This document shows positions 11,075 to 24,446 of a DNA stretch of 64,000 bases, in pieces. How positions within the stretch are numbered: position 1 is the first letter of the stretch; the number at the start of each line of letters is the position of its first letter. The position numbers were made by a program, and so were the translations under genes. The notes below the pieces were generated by a model that was not told where the DNA came from, did not search any database, and saw nothing but the letters and a program-made list of their open reading frames with translations. This stretch comes from Marisa cornuarietis (lineage: Eukaryota > Mollusca > Gastropoda > Architaenioglossa > Ampullariidae), in the NCBI GenBank assembly GCA_004794655.1, contig SMMW01000575.1:8132501-8196500 (forward strand), written 5' to 3'.

Positions 11075-12060
11075 CCCTCTGTGTGAAAAACTTACTGATT
11101 GTCTTTTGAAATTAGGACAAATAAACATCACTGACTTTAAACATCACATATGGTTACCAAAAGAAAACTACTTATCTTCCATCATAACTGACAATTGCCA
11201 TGACATATTTCAAAGAATTCATTTTCTGAGCTTACAACAGTACGAGACGTGACTACGCTAAAAGGGGAGCTAATAGTTATTACACATTGAAATCTTTATT
11301 TAGGTTCTCTCCCCTTAACTATGACACAAACGATCTGGCGGTCAAAATATGAAAGTTTCAGCTATAGAACACAATTGAAGAAACTCGGGCAAAAAAAGCA
11401 AAAAAAAAAAATCTTAACATACCAGCAATTTTCAGGGACTGCTTTGGCCATCTTTTGATAAAGGAAACATGGCAATTATTATTATCTGACAATACGGCCG
11501 TCGACTTACCGTAATAGCGAATGCATGCCAAGGGGAAGTGATCCCTTTTGTGCTAGTCGTTCTCGAAATTTTACGCGTTACCTCCCGTCGTTCGGTGTGT
11601 TCAAGTGATCGTCCACTAAAGGACTCGATTTCCTCAAATTCCTCATGGCATTCCATCACCACTCATACCATCTCTGCTCCTTTAACATACCAGTAATCCC
11701 CTTTATTCAAAAGATGACCTGTATCCTACTGACCTACTCGACTCTTTTCTCGATTGTTGCTTTGTGAACGTGGAAAGTTGATTTCGTGTTTCACTTAATT
11801 TTCTTGTGTTGCTAACTTCGGTAGAAGTAAACCGTAAAACGTGATACCGGATATGGCTTGAATAAAAAAAATATTGACATGAGACGTTAGCGGTGTTTCT
11901 CGTATGGTGAAGATGAAAACCTGAGCGAAACATTTGTGAGCTGCAAATTTGAAAGACACTTTTTTCTCCTCGGCGTCATAAACAGTCTTCTTAACGAATG
12001 AACTCATCGTCACTTCTTGTCTTTCTCCTACCTTTTCTTCGCTTCTCCTTTTCCTTCTCC
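11075..12060. other. Non-coding, no gene recognised
   Basis: Both strands carry short frames only. A minus-strand frame at 11432-11662 is somewhat charged and ordinary in composition, but has no family signature and no convincing splice sites. Confidence 0.45.
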
Positions 12061-12061
12061 C

Positions 12062-12064
12062 TCC

Positions 12065-12142
<78 letters not shown>
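12062..12142. repeat. (CT)n followed by (CA)n microsatellite
   Basis: A CT-rich run joins directly to an uninterrupted (CA)n of about 24 units ending at 12142. Cys-Val and His-Thr reading frames across it are artefacts of the repeat. Confidence 0.98.
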
Positions 12143-12143
<1 letters not shown>

Positions 12144-12311
12144 CTTTACGACTTTGACTTCTGAATGTTACTGTGTACGAATGAATGCAGCTGTCTGAAC
12201 CATGAATGAATGAGTCTGTCTGGGGATATGAATAGGTTATGGTGTAGACTGTAGAGCTTTTATATCGAGCTGCCCTGAATCGCCTCTGAGATAAATAAAA
12301 TCTTATTTTAC

Positions 12312-12312
<1 letters not shown>

Positions 12313-12350
<38 letters not shown>
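12313..12350. repeat. (CA)n microsatellite
   Basis: About 18 CA units, 170 bp downstream of the previous CA tract. Confidence 0.97.
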
Positions 12351-12352
<2 letters not shown>

Positions 12353-14300
12353 CTAGTCACTCACTCTTTGTTATAGTCTATAATTAAACACATCTTCTTA
12401 ATCTTCTATCTAGGAAACTCTCAAAATGTCGGCCATCATAGACCATGCATCAGCTCGGTGGAAGTTCGATGAAACGAGTGATCAGAACAACCAAATCGAA
12501 AAAGAAGCTTATTCATGTCTCCTCCCTAGTCCCTATAGGAGTCCTGTGTCACTGAGGTCAAAACACAACCAAAGTATATTATATATTAACACGTAAAACA
12601 TCCTCCAGACTTTTTACATTATTTTCCGTAAAATGTGAGTATCCCTCCCAAGCAAATACTTCCACACCTAGGATGATTTTACGTATAATAAATTATATAG
12701 AAGATTTATATCTATGAGATATATGCATTTAAGCCCATCTTAGGGAACGTCCTTGATATCAAGCAAATAAAATCAAGTCTAGACGTCTTCAGAAATATTC
12801 ATATCAATACTTTTGATCATCCACTGGGGTCTCGTTTAATCGACCATCGACAAACCATAGACATGAATCAGTACTGAAAAAAGCGCAAAGAATGAATGCC
12901 ATTAATCCTTAATACTTACTTGAGGACTCCACGTACATAAACTTCTTGTAAATATGTGGAAATACTGAACTCTGTGTGCATTTTCACAACTCGTTTGTCC
13001 TATCATTGTACTAGTCTTTCAGCTTCGCAGACTTTGTTTTAAATTAGGACGAGGGCTAGATGCGAAAGCATCAAACTGTTCGTAAGTACCTTCGTAAGTA
13101 AGGAATTATCGCTCTCATTGTCAATCTCTCCATTTTTCTTTCTTTCCTTCAATTTTATTTTTATCATGTTTTTCTTCCTTCTTTCTATTCTAGGTTTCTT
13201 TCTCAGAGAATCATCTCATTATTTTTCTACGTGTTCTTTGGTACTTTTGGCGAAGTATTGTGTCCACGAGGTGTGCGTGTATCGTTCCTCTCCATGTGCG
13301 TGTGTGCGTGGTTGTGTAGTTCCCTTCGTCCGTTACCACTCTGTCAAGCGGCAGCTTAGTTACGGTTTCTGTTTAAGTTTGTGGAGCTCTCAGTCTTGTT
13401 AACATGCCGCGGCGCTTTAATGAACTGTTTATATTATAAAGCTACAGGTAGTCGGCTACAAGCTGTGTCAACACGGCGCTGGCCTGTGAGTCGGCGAGCA
13501 GACGAGAAAGCACCAAGAAAGAATGAGGAACGTCCCGATACAATGAATGACATTAGGGGAGGTCTCGACTGTGTGCAGACAATACCGGGGGTAAGGGGTC
13601 TACTTGTTGTGCCCTCCGAGCCCAACTCAAATAATGAGCGAGTGGATGAGTGAGAATGAGTATGAATGAGCGAGTATATTTTCTTCGTAACTTTCAGAAA
13701 TGAGCTTTCGAGGGTTGACTATTTATTTTGTTTGTTTGTTTTAAGACGCTAATATTGGCATGGATTTCATTCTTTCGCCTTCAAGAGGACAAGAAGACTA
13801 AGATTTACCCAATCATAAGACAAAAATTGCAGCCCATTAGTCCTTTAGAGGGCAATCTTCTTCCCAGCCATCTTATGTAGAAACAGGATCTAGGAATCTA
13901 GATAGAAACAAACAACAACTGAGTTCTTTCTACTTTGTTTTTAAGAGCAGGCGCTTTCCTATGTTGATCCAGTATAGTAATCGCTGTAGTTAAATAATAA
14001 AGCACTTAAAACAAAAGTGAAAAGGGGGGAGGGGAACTAAATGCATGTTTCAGACCGGACTACGTGCAACACTGACGTGAAAACGGGTGGGCATGTAACC
14101 CTAAATTCTTCAGGTAGTCGTGATGCCAGTGAATCTGAGCAAATACAAGCATTGACCACATACTCAGGTGTTTTTAAAACTGAGTTTAGTGAGCATTTCG
14201 TGACAGAAAAAAATTTAAAAAGCGCTAAATTGTTGGGTTTGTTTTCTTTCAGCCAGGCAGGACAGGATAGAAGGTACCAGGAATCTGTCGTTCAGTCTCT
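12351..14300. other. Non-coding, no gene recognised
   Basis: AT-rich DNA. Frames at 13118-13402 (hydrophobic) and 13381-13653 (charged) overlap each other, carry no motif I know, and have no clear flanking splice sites. Confidence 0.45.
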
Positions 14301-14345
14301 GTTATTATTTTTACTATTATTATTATGATTGGTTTATATAACGCA
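14301..14345 (-). mobile_element. LINE/SINE 3' tail in antisense
   Basis: A (TTA/ATT)n-rich run followed by 'GGTTTATATAACGC' is the antisense form of the trinucleotide-tailed element end seen at 2545. The flanking body to the right is not recognisable beyond about 50 bp. Confidence 0.4.
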
Positions 14346-14601
14346 TATTATCTCACCCATTTATCGCGGTAATTGCCAGAATAGAATATGCTGAACTTGC
14401 CACAGTCATTGCACTATCGCCAATAGATACATATAGATATATGTATACTATGTTTATATATAAATAAACAATCGATAATATAGGTATATGTGTTATATAA
14501 ACACAATAGATACATGTAAATATAGGTGTAATGTGTATAAATATATATAAACAAATCAACCCTACACCTCGAGAAATGATTTCTGTAGCCTTCTACAAAA
14601 A

Positions 14602-14603
<2 letters not shown>

Positions 14604-14652
<49 letters not shown>
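14604..14652. repeat. (CA)n microsatellite
   Basis: About 24 CA units, then AAACTG and a T-rich stretch. Confidence 0.98.
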
Positions 14653-14656
<4 letters not shown>

Positions 14657-15984
14657 GTTTTGTTTTTTGTTTTTTTTACTACACTTGTTGGCTACATTAT
14701 TATTTATTATTTATGTAATCTAGAGCGAATGCAGGCGTTGAATTTTGTGACTTTTAAATTTTCTGACTTAAATTTCAGTGACGAGGTAGACCTCACCCAT
14801 CAATACTTTTATGATTATTTTATTATTTTAAGCTCACGGTTTCCATTCAGTTCTTCGGCCTAGACTGGGTGTAACCCACGCCGACTCTATCACAGTGACT
14901 CTGTTTATGCGTTACATTAAGTTTTGTCCAAAACCGCTTGGGACATGACACCTATAAAATTTTAACAGTTGGTAGGCAAGATTATTAAATCCCCAGCTTA
15001 TCACTAATGCCAAAGGAAGGTGCGAGTTCTGGTTTTAAGCCGAAAAAAAAATCGGTCACACCTTGACGAAGTCAGGCTAAGGCACACGAACTAATTCACA
15101 TGTATTATACACTCCACTCGCACACGCATGCATACTCGCGCGCGCGCGCGCACACACACACACACACGTTCTCAACGTCCCCATCTGGTCATACACTACC
15201 TGGAAGGCGTAGCATCTCTGACAAAACCATTTGATATACTCGAAAGACCCGTCTGCTACGAACGCCGTTGCAGGGCACGGCCAGCCCTCAACCCGTAACT
15301 TAGCACAGAAAGCTTTCTTCGGCCGCCTCTTTACAAAGAGCTACAGGCGATGCGAGAGGAGAGGAGGGCGACAGGACAGGTAACACGAGAGCTTGATGTA
15401 TGGACAGTCTACCTGAGCGTCACGCAGAGCGTCCCGCAGTAGCTCTTCTTTATTGTCTTCCTTGACAAGCTAATTTGCTGCTGAAGTAGCTCAGACTTCT
15501 CCTTTTCTCTCTCCCTCTCTCTCCTCCACCACACACCTCCTCTAACTCACCCTCTCTCCCCACGGATTCATGACTCAAAAAAAAAAAAAATCGTCAAGCA
15601 GAAAAATCTCAACGTCAGGAAAGTAATACGTGCAAATTCCGTGGGAGTGCCGAAGAGCACGAGCATGTAATCAGATTACATACGCACTCAGTGATTTGTA
15701 CGCACGGTGACAACCACATACCTGTCCAGCCACAGGTATGCAATGCAGCGCGGCGCGCAGTTATGATGTGAAGGTGAAATTTGTTGTAATTCGCCAATCG
15801 ACCGATCATCGTGACAGTCCACAATGGCCGAAATAACGCTGCTTAGCAATGAAGGACGTGGGGTGGGATGGAAGGGGGCTGCTTTTCCGCTAATTCTTGT
15901 CCTCCACCTGTTTTTGTTGTTTGTTTTTTTTTGTTTTTGTTTTTTTTTTGGGGGGGGGGGTTGTTTGCCTACCTCCCCCTGTAC
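14653..15984. other. Non-coding with simple repeats
   Basis: Holds an alternating purine-pyrimidine run, (CG)n then (CA)n, at about 15136-15168 that could adopt Z-DNA. It also has A-rich runs and a T-tract followed by ten or more Gs near 15935-15960. No gene seen. Confidence 0.5.
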
Positions 15985-16062
15985 GGCCCGGTGGCGCAAC
16001 GGTTAGCGAAAGTTAGTGAAAGTTGGTTGTCCTGCATGGCGCTGTGTAAAACACCTATTCTC
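15985..16062 (+). mobile_element. tRNA-derived SINE, internally deleted copy
   Basis: 'GGCCCGGTGGCGCAACGG' plus TTAGCG resembles a tRNA-type head with an A box. About 50 bp later 'TGGCGCTGTGTAAAACACC' matches the tail 'GGCTCGGCATAAAACACC' of the fuller copy on the minus strand at 22818-22997. The B box and middle are missing, so this is a short deleted copy. Confidence 0.55.
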
Positions 16063-17879
16063 ACCATCCCCCATACCCCCGTTACCTCCTTGTACATACA
16101 CACTCTTCTGCAGACACCTGCGATAGCTGTTGTGCAGCATGTTTAATGATCTGCCTTACAACGCCCAACTGACTGTAGAGTTTCTGGAGATCTTGACCTC
16201 TAGTGGGTATCATTGTCTCCGTTCAGGCTGAAGATTCGTACACAAAGAAAGACATCGTTGAGAGTTCAGAAGACAGGTAAGGTCATAATGTAACGTCTGG
16301 TTATTAACGCAAAACGCTTCGAAACGCTTTAACATTGTTTAAAAATATGTAATCACTATGAAGTCATTTAGAAACGGGACCAGGACATTTTAGCAGTTTT
16401 AAATCTAACGCTCAGCAGTTCTTGTTTAGTTGTTAGCGAGGTGTGGTTTTTCCACTAAACAGTGTTCAAGTAAAGTTGTTCTAACGTTTCCTGTCCACCA
16501 TGAAGTAAACCTCGGATCACATTGCAGAGCCCTATCAGCCGGAGCCGTTGTAAAGAAACGAGACTCTCCTTTTCTTTGTCATTTTTGTCGGAATCGACAC
16601 CCTGGTCAAAGTGACTGGGACACTCCACGCAAGAACCACAGCTTCTGGAGAAGACGTGGAGGATAACTGCCCAGCCTTGATAGCTTTATCCACCCAAACT
16701 ACCGCTCTCCCCGCATGCCATCCCGCCATAAATTGTCCAGGCGGCAGCTTGGGGCACGCCTCGCCATGGGCCGACGTGCTTTATGCCCCAATTCTCGCTC
16801 TTACAAACAGTCCACCAGCGGAGATAATAACAGACTTGCTGAAGGAATGGTCCTCACCCTTGAACAGCGTTGCTTACTAACGCCTCGGCCACGTTAACAA
16901 CGGTCTCTCCAGTTTTATATAGACCTTGGGAATGGGCGATATCCGGGGTCTTGTTTCAGGACATAGCACAAGAAATCATCCGTGGCAAAACTCACGTAAT
17001 TGTTTTAGTTCTTGATATATATATATATTGCCGTCATTGGTAACTGAGGGACTTTATCCTTTTTTGAATATATTAGTGGAATACTTTTGATTTGGTTTGT
17101 TCGGTATGTTTAACCTACGTTTGTTCACAACAAAATCGAAAGCTAACAAGCTATTTTTTTGCGATTTTGAAAATAAACCACGAATTTCTTCTGCAACTGC
17201 AAGCTTGCAAGCAGGGCAACATACGGTTTTTTGTTTGAAAATAACGTCCATCCCGTGCTTAGAACTGAAGGCGGGAGAAGGGACCTCCTGTAGTGATGGT
17301 TTTATATATGATATATATGGAGAGAGGTGCGCTCGTGTTTGTTCGGTTTGTAATCTCTTTGGTATTTTCTGATTTTGTGACTTTGCTGATGCTGATGTTG
17401 TTGTTGCATGAATTCTATTAAGTAAGAAGAAGAATATTCTCCCACCTCCCACACACATACTTTCTTTCCCCTATTTTTCAAGATGTCGATGACTAAGGTA
17501 TTGCTGAGGTACGGCCCCGGTCCTTGATTTTGACGGAGCGATTACACCATACATTTGATTCTGACTCAGCACACATTACTGGGTCTTGCTACTTGCTACC
17601 CGACTACGTCAAGGACCAGCGCCGGACGTTGAGGTGTGACCCTCGCGCCGTCTCACTTCGAACGCAAGATTTAGTTCCCTTCCATTTCATTGAAGGGCTG
17701 TGTGTGTGTGTACTCGAGGCTTTGTGTCTACCATAACGCTGGTGGGTTCTCGAGAAATAAGACTTTCATCATCATAATCATGCACAGAAAGAGGTTCGGA
17801 GTGTGGCGCCATCAATGTCCATGCCTACGCTTAATTACTTATGATCCCACCTGTGCCACTGGTTGTACCTTAACACGTT
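16063..17879. other. Non-coding, no gene recognised
   Basis: Short frames only. The minus-strand frame at 17054-17458 (134 codons) is basic and Ser/Lys-rich, without known motifs and with a start inside a low-complexity stretch. It is probably chance. Confidence 0.45.
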
Positions 17880-17925
17880 AAGAATCTTGACGTCTGTGTT
17901 GTTGACCTCTTTCTGTGCTTGTTGA
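17880..17925 (+). repeat. Dispersed repeat, copy 1
   Basis: 'ATCTTGACGTCTGTGTTG' and the following ~20 bases match 59541-59580 ('ATCTTGACATCTGTGTTATG'…) with few differences, including 'GACCT.TTTCTGTG'. Two dispersed copies suggest an old retroelement fragment. The family is not identified. Confidence 0.5.
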
Positions 17926-20084
17926 TGTTTGTATGTGTGCAAATGAGAACGGAAGTGGGAGGTGGTCATTCATCCATAGATTAGAATTGCTTTCTATCAA
18001 GTTCATCTATTTTAGTTGAAGAAAAAGCAACAACCCAATAGACCTTTAAATGTCTGTAAAAGCCCAGGGTAAAAAAACTTGGGACGAAGGGAGATTCAGT
18101 ACGTGTCAAGAATATTCAATCTTGGGAAAAAAGGGAGGGTCCGTACGTGTATAAAATACCCAGTCCATTAAATTTACACACACTCCGAAACCAATAAATA
18201 ACCAAGAATCAGTAGCAAAGCTTATCGACAAAAAACCGTATTGGACAAACAGAACTTCTGGGAAAGGTGTATCCCGCAAATCTTGATTTACATGAACTAT
18301 ATACCATCCCATCCCCCATAAACGACACAAAGAAGTAGCAAGAGCCAGGAGAGCTGCTGACATTCCGCTGGCCATTCTTCTGTCACCGATGTGGTTTTTC
18401 TCTCCCTTGAACTGACAGGTTCTAGATGCCAAGCATCTGTTTTCATCAGCAAAAGCTGAAGGGGGAGGAGAGAAGAAATGGAAAGAAGAGATAAAGAATC
18501 AGAGTATGAAGGAAAGGAAAACTGAGGATAAGATAAAGGGAGTTAACAGCATGGGGGTAGAATTGCCCGGGTGCACGATATGTGCTGCGAACAGAAAAGA
18601 AAAATTATTTTCATCCAGTGCATGAGGCTGTCAAGAGAAGATCGCTGCCAAGCCGTTCACACTTTGTTGGTATCTTTGACAACAGTTTAGAATGTGTTTC
18701 TAAATAACAGACCTCGTGATCAACAGTCTCTGCGTCCTTCGTACCGTCGCGAATTGAAATAAATCGTTGCTTTTTTTCCCTGAACAAATATTTCTTGGAT
18801 TCTCTCTCTCTCTGTTGTTAATGTTTTAGCTCCCACACTGCATCAACCAGAGATGCCCTCCCCTGTATCGGCATTACCACCGCGTGCTGATTGACAATGA
18901 AGCTGGGAAGTGCAGTGGGGTTTGGAGTGTGGGTAGGTGTGTGGCTGAACTGACACCATTTTTAAGTAAAAGGCACCCTGAGCCATTTAATGTCTGCAAA
19001 AATCGTAGGATGGAGTCTGACTGCGGCTGATATTTATCACTTTGTATGTATACATCCATGACTTATTTCCGCCTCTCCCCCCCCCCAAAAAAAAAAAATT
19101 GCCAACTAGTGATACCTATTACATTTATATAAATATTTAGTACATGTGATTCTTTCTGACATCATATGATTACTGGCATTAGATGGTGAACTATGAAGCC
19201 CTTTCTGCGTGGCAGTAAGGTCTGAGCATGCCTTTTGGCTGTAAGTACCATTCGGGTCTCGAACTGTTTGTGGGCGTAGTCGCTTAATACAGACTATAGC
19301 CAGTCAGCCAGCCAGCAAGCCAGCCATTATTGAGGAAAGATTGCGGGAATGAGAGCTTGAGGATCAGTAGAAATTTTCGGCACTTTAACTCTGCTTTAAA
19401 TAGTGAAAAAATTGCTTTCAGAGATTATAATGCTCATATACTTTCGAATGTAGTCTCAGACAACATTTTCTAAAGTTTTACTCTTGGCAGCTGCCTTGCG
19501 CTGGAGAGACATTTATTGGGTGGTGGTCGGGGGAGTTATTTCCCATGCTGAGGCTGCAGCCAAGAACTGGAAGCTGAAGCAACATGTCCGCCTGTGGCCA
19601 CGATCCATGCGCAAGAAATTCATCATGGCAGCATCAAAGCCTCATCTGGCAATATTGGCTGCGCAGTCCGAGGGAAAAACAGTGCTAATGGCAGTGGTGT
19701 CTGTGGGAAGTCAGAACTGGCCGTTTTGATGGCAACTCGTCTTGTCATCGCCTGCAGCTGCTCAAACATCGACAGGCCACCGCATGGGGCCAGACAGAAC
19801 AAACCTGAAGAGACATGGACTGGTGGATTATTACCTTCAATCTGACGGTCTGATGGATGAGAGCAGGGCAGGTCTGGCCCCATGTTGGTCTCTGTGCAAT
19901 GCAAATTTTGAGCGCCGTGTGAAGAGAGAGGGAGAGCAGAGTACTGGCGGAATGTGTACGGAGACAAAGTAATAGTACTAATCAACTGATGCAGCATGTA
20001 GATAGGATAGATGAGGTACACCGTGTAATGGGACATATCTATAGGCGTGATATGTATAAATATACCGATATATGCGTTGTGTTA
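17926..20084. other. Non-coding, no gene recognised
   Basis: Includes purine-rich DNA near 18450-18540 and a short CAGC-type run near 19300-19325. The overlapping frames between 19484 and 20036 on both strands lack motifs. Confidence 0.45.
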
Positions 20085-20262
20085 CAATCAGTGCTGCGCC
20101 ATTCTTTGGGTATTCTTGTCAGTTTGGACACCACCGGTCTAGTCTTCAATCAGTTTGAATACAATGGGTCTCGCTGGACAGTGATGGACAATGGGTCCAG
20201 TGTAACAATCGTTTTGACATGTAGGCTCCAGTGTTACAATCATTTTGACACTACAGAAGTGA
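20085..20262. repeat. Degenerate ~29-bp tandem repeat
   Basis: Successive segments 'GGTCCAGTGTAACAATCG'+'TTTTGACA' and 'GGCTCCAGTGTTACAATC'+'ATTTTGACA' are clear copies. More diverged copies lie upstream ('GGTCTAGTCTTCAATCAG'…). It is a small, old minisatellite. Confidence 0.6.
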
Positions 20263-21695
20263 ACACGAGACCATCAGATTTGTGCATTGTCCCACCAGAC
20301 ACGGGATATCACGCAGAACGACGGTCTCCTTTTCCTCTACTCTGCAAACTAATCATTCAGCACTCTGTTACAAGACTCCCGTCGTTTTGACGCCTCCAGA
20401 CCACCCCCACACCCTCCCGTCCTCTCCCCCGACCCCACATCGGTGCTCACTTCACTCTTCAGCTTAATTTGTTTCCCGCCTGGAAACCCTTCCAACCCCA
20501 ACCTCTTAAAAAAAAATAAATAAACAACCTCCCACGCGCTTCCCCAAGAACATCCACGTCAACCCTCTCCTTCCCATACCCCTCATCTTGCACCCGAACA
20601 ACAGACACCACATTGCGGGTGCTGTCACCAGCACCAGTGTGGCGAGGCGATGCCAACGTCTTGAGTTTCCGCCAGCCTGAAGGTGACTCACGGTGCAGCA
20701 TCGCCTGCTAGCGCGCGCGTTACCATGGAGATGTGAAGAACTGCGCGTGGCCCTGACATGCAGCGTCAGGTACATTCACTCAACACGCGGACAAAAGAAA
20801 AACCGCAGGCTCGGGGTTGGAAACGAGAGCGATGCTGATGACAAGATGCAGAGGAGACAGAATCCGCGCGCGCTGTCGACGTCTGGGACGAGCCTCGTTA
20901 GAGCTGCGCAGGCGGAAGTGATGACAACGGATTTCATCGACGAGTGTTGTGTGGTTTTTTTTCCCCCAGTTTTTCGCCAAGTTCAAGGCACCACTTGACT
21001 AGGCCCATGGATGGAGAAGACATTCGACGGCTGGCATTTTTGTTTTTAAAGATGGGAGAAGTTGTCGAAAGATAAAAAGGTAGAAAATAAAGTCATAGTT
21101 GTTTTGGGGTTTTTTTCTGTGTGTGGCGCATCCACGTGTTTGCAAATTAATTATTTAAAATAATTGCAAGGGACCAAGAAAAAGCAGCAGTACCTGTACA
21201 CAAATAATGGACAATAATAGTCTCGACATCTATAATGCTGCACTTATTGTGCATAACAACACCATTTTAAAGGGAGCATACTCTACATGAGAGAGATGCA
21301 GAAATACTGACTCACCTCTCACCTACCGTGCAATTATCGAGAATACTTAAAACAGCTGCAGAGCATGTTTCGCGCAACAATATCAGTTTTCGAAAATGAG
21401 AACAGATGCTTCCTTAAGAGTCTTCTTAACTGAATTCATGTTGTTCAACATATGACTATAGTAGTTATGACAAACATGTAAAGATTTAACTCAGCATGTT
21501 GACCAACGTTCCAGTCCCCGAAACATTTCTTTCTCCCCCCACCCCCCGACGAAAAAAACCCTCATTGGTTTCTCTGTAACCTTGACAAACAATTTTTCCA
21601 GCATTTGCCCTGTTTAAGGGGCTGGAAATTTAAACTGTTGAAGATTTCGCAAACAGTTATATTATTTCAGAATCTACGTGTTCACTGAGATTCAT

Positions 21696-21696
<1 letters not shown>
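20263..21696. other. Non-coding, partly GC-rich
   Basis: The stretch at about 20690-20930 is CpG-rich with GCGCGCGC runs on either side of 'GTTACCATGG', which might mark a promoter. No coding exon can be attached to it. Confidence 0.4.

Positions 21697-21754
<58 letters not shown>
21697..21754. repeat. (CA)n microsatellite
   Basis: About 29 uninterrupted CA units. Confidence 0.98.
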
Positions 21755-21757
<3 letters not shown>

Positions 21758-22817
21758 TAGAGCTTAACGAAGATATTAGCACTCTTTCTTCCAATTCCTT
21801 CCACTTCGACGAAGGCGCATTAATTCTGTGTCATGTGACCCTGTGAGGTCGTTGAAGGAGTGGGAGTAGTGCGAGCGTTGTTAACCCTTCACAGACTCTG
21901 CGGCTGCCCGATTGTCAACAGAAATGTGTGGCTGGCTGAAAATACACTTTTCCCCATATTTTTCAAAACTGCAAAAACCTGCTGGGAAAGATGGGTAGTC
22001 ACATTAAAATGCCTGTCAGCTAACTAACGGTGGAAGCACGAACGTGTTTCACAAGCGAAAAGAATTCGTGATGTCGTGACGTGCAACGATTTCCATTTCA
22101 GTGCCGAACATGTGGTACCACTTAGCAGGTGAATTTTCAGGTGCATTATCAATTTTCAGCTTTAATTACGAAGAAAGGAAAATATAATGTTCCAGACAGA
22201 AGATACGCCATAGAAAATGGCTTTTGCACACAAAAGGGGAATGTTTCAGGGTGGTTACTTTTTAGTGTACATACACTTGGTTGCATTTTCGATGTAGGTT
22301 TTGAAACAGTGCGAAGTACGGGTTTATTATTGGTTTTCGTTTATCTGTCAGAAATAACGGGCAGACATTGGTTTAAGCATCTTGACGTGTAATATCCCTG
22401 GTTTAAAGAAAGCTTGCAAAAGGTGTGTATGAAGTATTTCCACAAACATCTGAGCAACTAAAGTAAAGTTAGAGTGGGCGGAGAGTTTTTATGATTGTTA
22501 TGTACAGTGATATTAATTATGGGTAGAAAAATCTTCTAATCTGTGGGCTGCAAAATAATTGAAAATGAAACACAGTGAACCTGGAGAGAAATGTGGTACT
22601 ATTTTCGTATTGTGTTGTAGATTGTGCTTTCTGAATTACATTAAAGACCTCCTTTTCTTTATGTAAATTCTTCAATGTAGACAGCAGAGTTTTGTGTGCA
22701 CCATCCATACATTATTACTTTTGACAGGTTATTTTTGATATTGTCTGCACGTCAGCACTTTAAAATATTATGAGATTTTTTTTTTCAATTCCAGTAGAGA
22801 TATATATGTATATAAGA
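21755..22817. other. Non-coding, no gene recognised
   Basis: Short AT-rich frames only. No repeat structure noticed. Confidence 0.45.
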
Positions 22818-22997
22818 GGGGATTGGTGTTTTATGCCGAGCCACAGTTAAGGTTAAATCACGGCAAAGCAGCCAGCCTTGTAAACAGGTGCCACCTGCAG
22901 AGAAAGAACAGCGTGCCCGAGACGAAATCTGAACCCAGGACAGCAAATTCTCAATGAAATGGAGACAGATCTTAACCATTGAGCTACCGGACCGCCC
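22818..22997 (-). mobile_element. tRNA-derived SINE, near full length
   Basis: Read on the minus strand, the element starts 'GGGCGGTCCGGTAGCTCAAT' (A box TAGCTCAATGGTTAA), has a B box 'GGGTTCAGATTTC' (22924-22937 region) and a conserved tail containing 'GCTTTGCCGTGATTTAACC' and 'GGCTCGGCATAAAACACCAA'. Two RNA polymerase III promoter boxes at tRNA spacing, a non-tRNA body and a shared tail define a SINE. A deleted relative lies at 15985. It ends at 22818 next to an AT repeat. No clean target-site duplication was found by eye. Confidence 0.75.
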
Positions 22998-23039
22998 ATA
23001 CTTTTATACAACGTGTTCAACAAACTGACATTGGATTGA

Positions 23040-23330
23040 TTACCCATAATCCCTTGTTGGACCACCACCTTTTCGTGGTCAAGACACCTCTGTTTCTCGA
23101 CGAGCCTTACAGCAATGCCGACTGGAGCACTAGTTCCTGGAAGGGTCCCCTGTGTCAGACAAGTCGAGGAGCAGATATCAGACAAGGAGTGGTTCACCGG
23201 TTCTCCATGTCACAGAGGGCTAGGCTATGGACTAAAAATTCAATCCTGCAGAACCACACCGTTACGGAAACAAAGACTGTAGACATTCCAACAAAGGAAG
23301 GCAATTAAGAGGCAAACCAGGTAACTAGGG
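23040..23330. repeat. Probable dispersed repeat with short palindrome
   Basis: It contains 'GACCACCACCTTTTCGTGGTC', whose ends pair (GACCAC / GTGGTC), followed by GC-balanced sequence unlike the AT-rich flanks. I suspect the 5' part of a retroelement from its composition and position next to a SINE, but there is no second copy in this window to prove it. Confidence 0.3.
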
Positions 23331-24446
23331 ACCAAAGCCGTTTCCAATCTGATAGAGAGAGAGAGAACTAAAGAACTGAAAACTGACCCAAAACAACAAC
23401 ATAACTAACCCTAGTGCTGACAGACAAAAATGGAGATCTTAATGGATGCCTTGGTACCTCCTTGATACGAAGAGGTCTGCATATGTATTATTCATAATGT
23501 CACACGCAAATATACATAAAATATGCCTTTAATTGAATACATATAGCAGATTTTGCATAAAAGAAATTCATATGAGCATAAAATGTAGGCAGTGATATTT
23601 CACCTTAATGCGACACACAGTTTAACTGAAGTCAGACAAACGCTTACATAGAAATGTAATTGCGACAACAGCCGCTAGCATGAACTTGTCTATTCTTCCA
23701 TGTTTTGTGGCTTATATCAATCTCACAAAATAACCACGTCTCAATATGAAAGGTAGAACAAAATTTAAATAACAGCTGTGTTCATTATTTGGTTAGTTAC
23801 CATCACAGCTATATAAGACTGAAAACATAGCTGTATTACAGTAACAACATAACTACTCTCAACTCATGGCACGGGCTTGAGATGTACAACTCAGTAGCAA
23901 AGGTCTGGAGTTATCCAGACCATTTCGTTAACATGTTTATATTTAGTTGTATGGGGGTTGTGTGGTGGAGGAGAGCAGAACCAACTTTAATACACAACGC
24001 ACTGTAGTGTAGTTTTTTAAATTATTTTTTTGCCCTCTTGCCTGAGTGATAGAAAGCTCTAGTTAAACCACAGCCACGGTATAATATACAAACTGCTTTA
24101 TTTAATCTTTCTATTTTAATATTTCACTCACATTAAACTAAACCATCCAAAAACAACAACAAACCACAACCAAGTCTAAAATATCACTAGTGCCTTTGAA
24201 TAGATTTCACGAAAAAGGGCCAGTCCCTGGATGCTTCTACTTTTCAACAACATTTAAAGACTTACTGGCGTCACTGCTTAAGAAGCTATGCAGAAATAAC
24301 TTACCCGTATGGATAAATTGGCACTAAAATACTTGTGTAGTTGTTTTAAGTACAAGAAAATGAGAAAAAACATTGTTTTCTCCAAGCAAAATAATACAAC
24401 TAAGCTTTAAAAATCTGGCGCGACGACGCATAGTTTGTTATTTGAC
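23331..24446. other. Non-coding, AT-rich
   Basis: No gene seen. On the minus strand an AATAAA lies near 24091-24096, about 350 bases beyond the stop of the candidate terminal exon to the right, and could serve it. Confidence 0.4.

Noticed and set aside
15824..16146. Plus-strand frames of 60 and 92 codons
   Set aside because: They cross a T-tract, a G-tract and a SINE. The hydrophobic residues come from the homopolymers.
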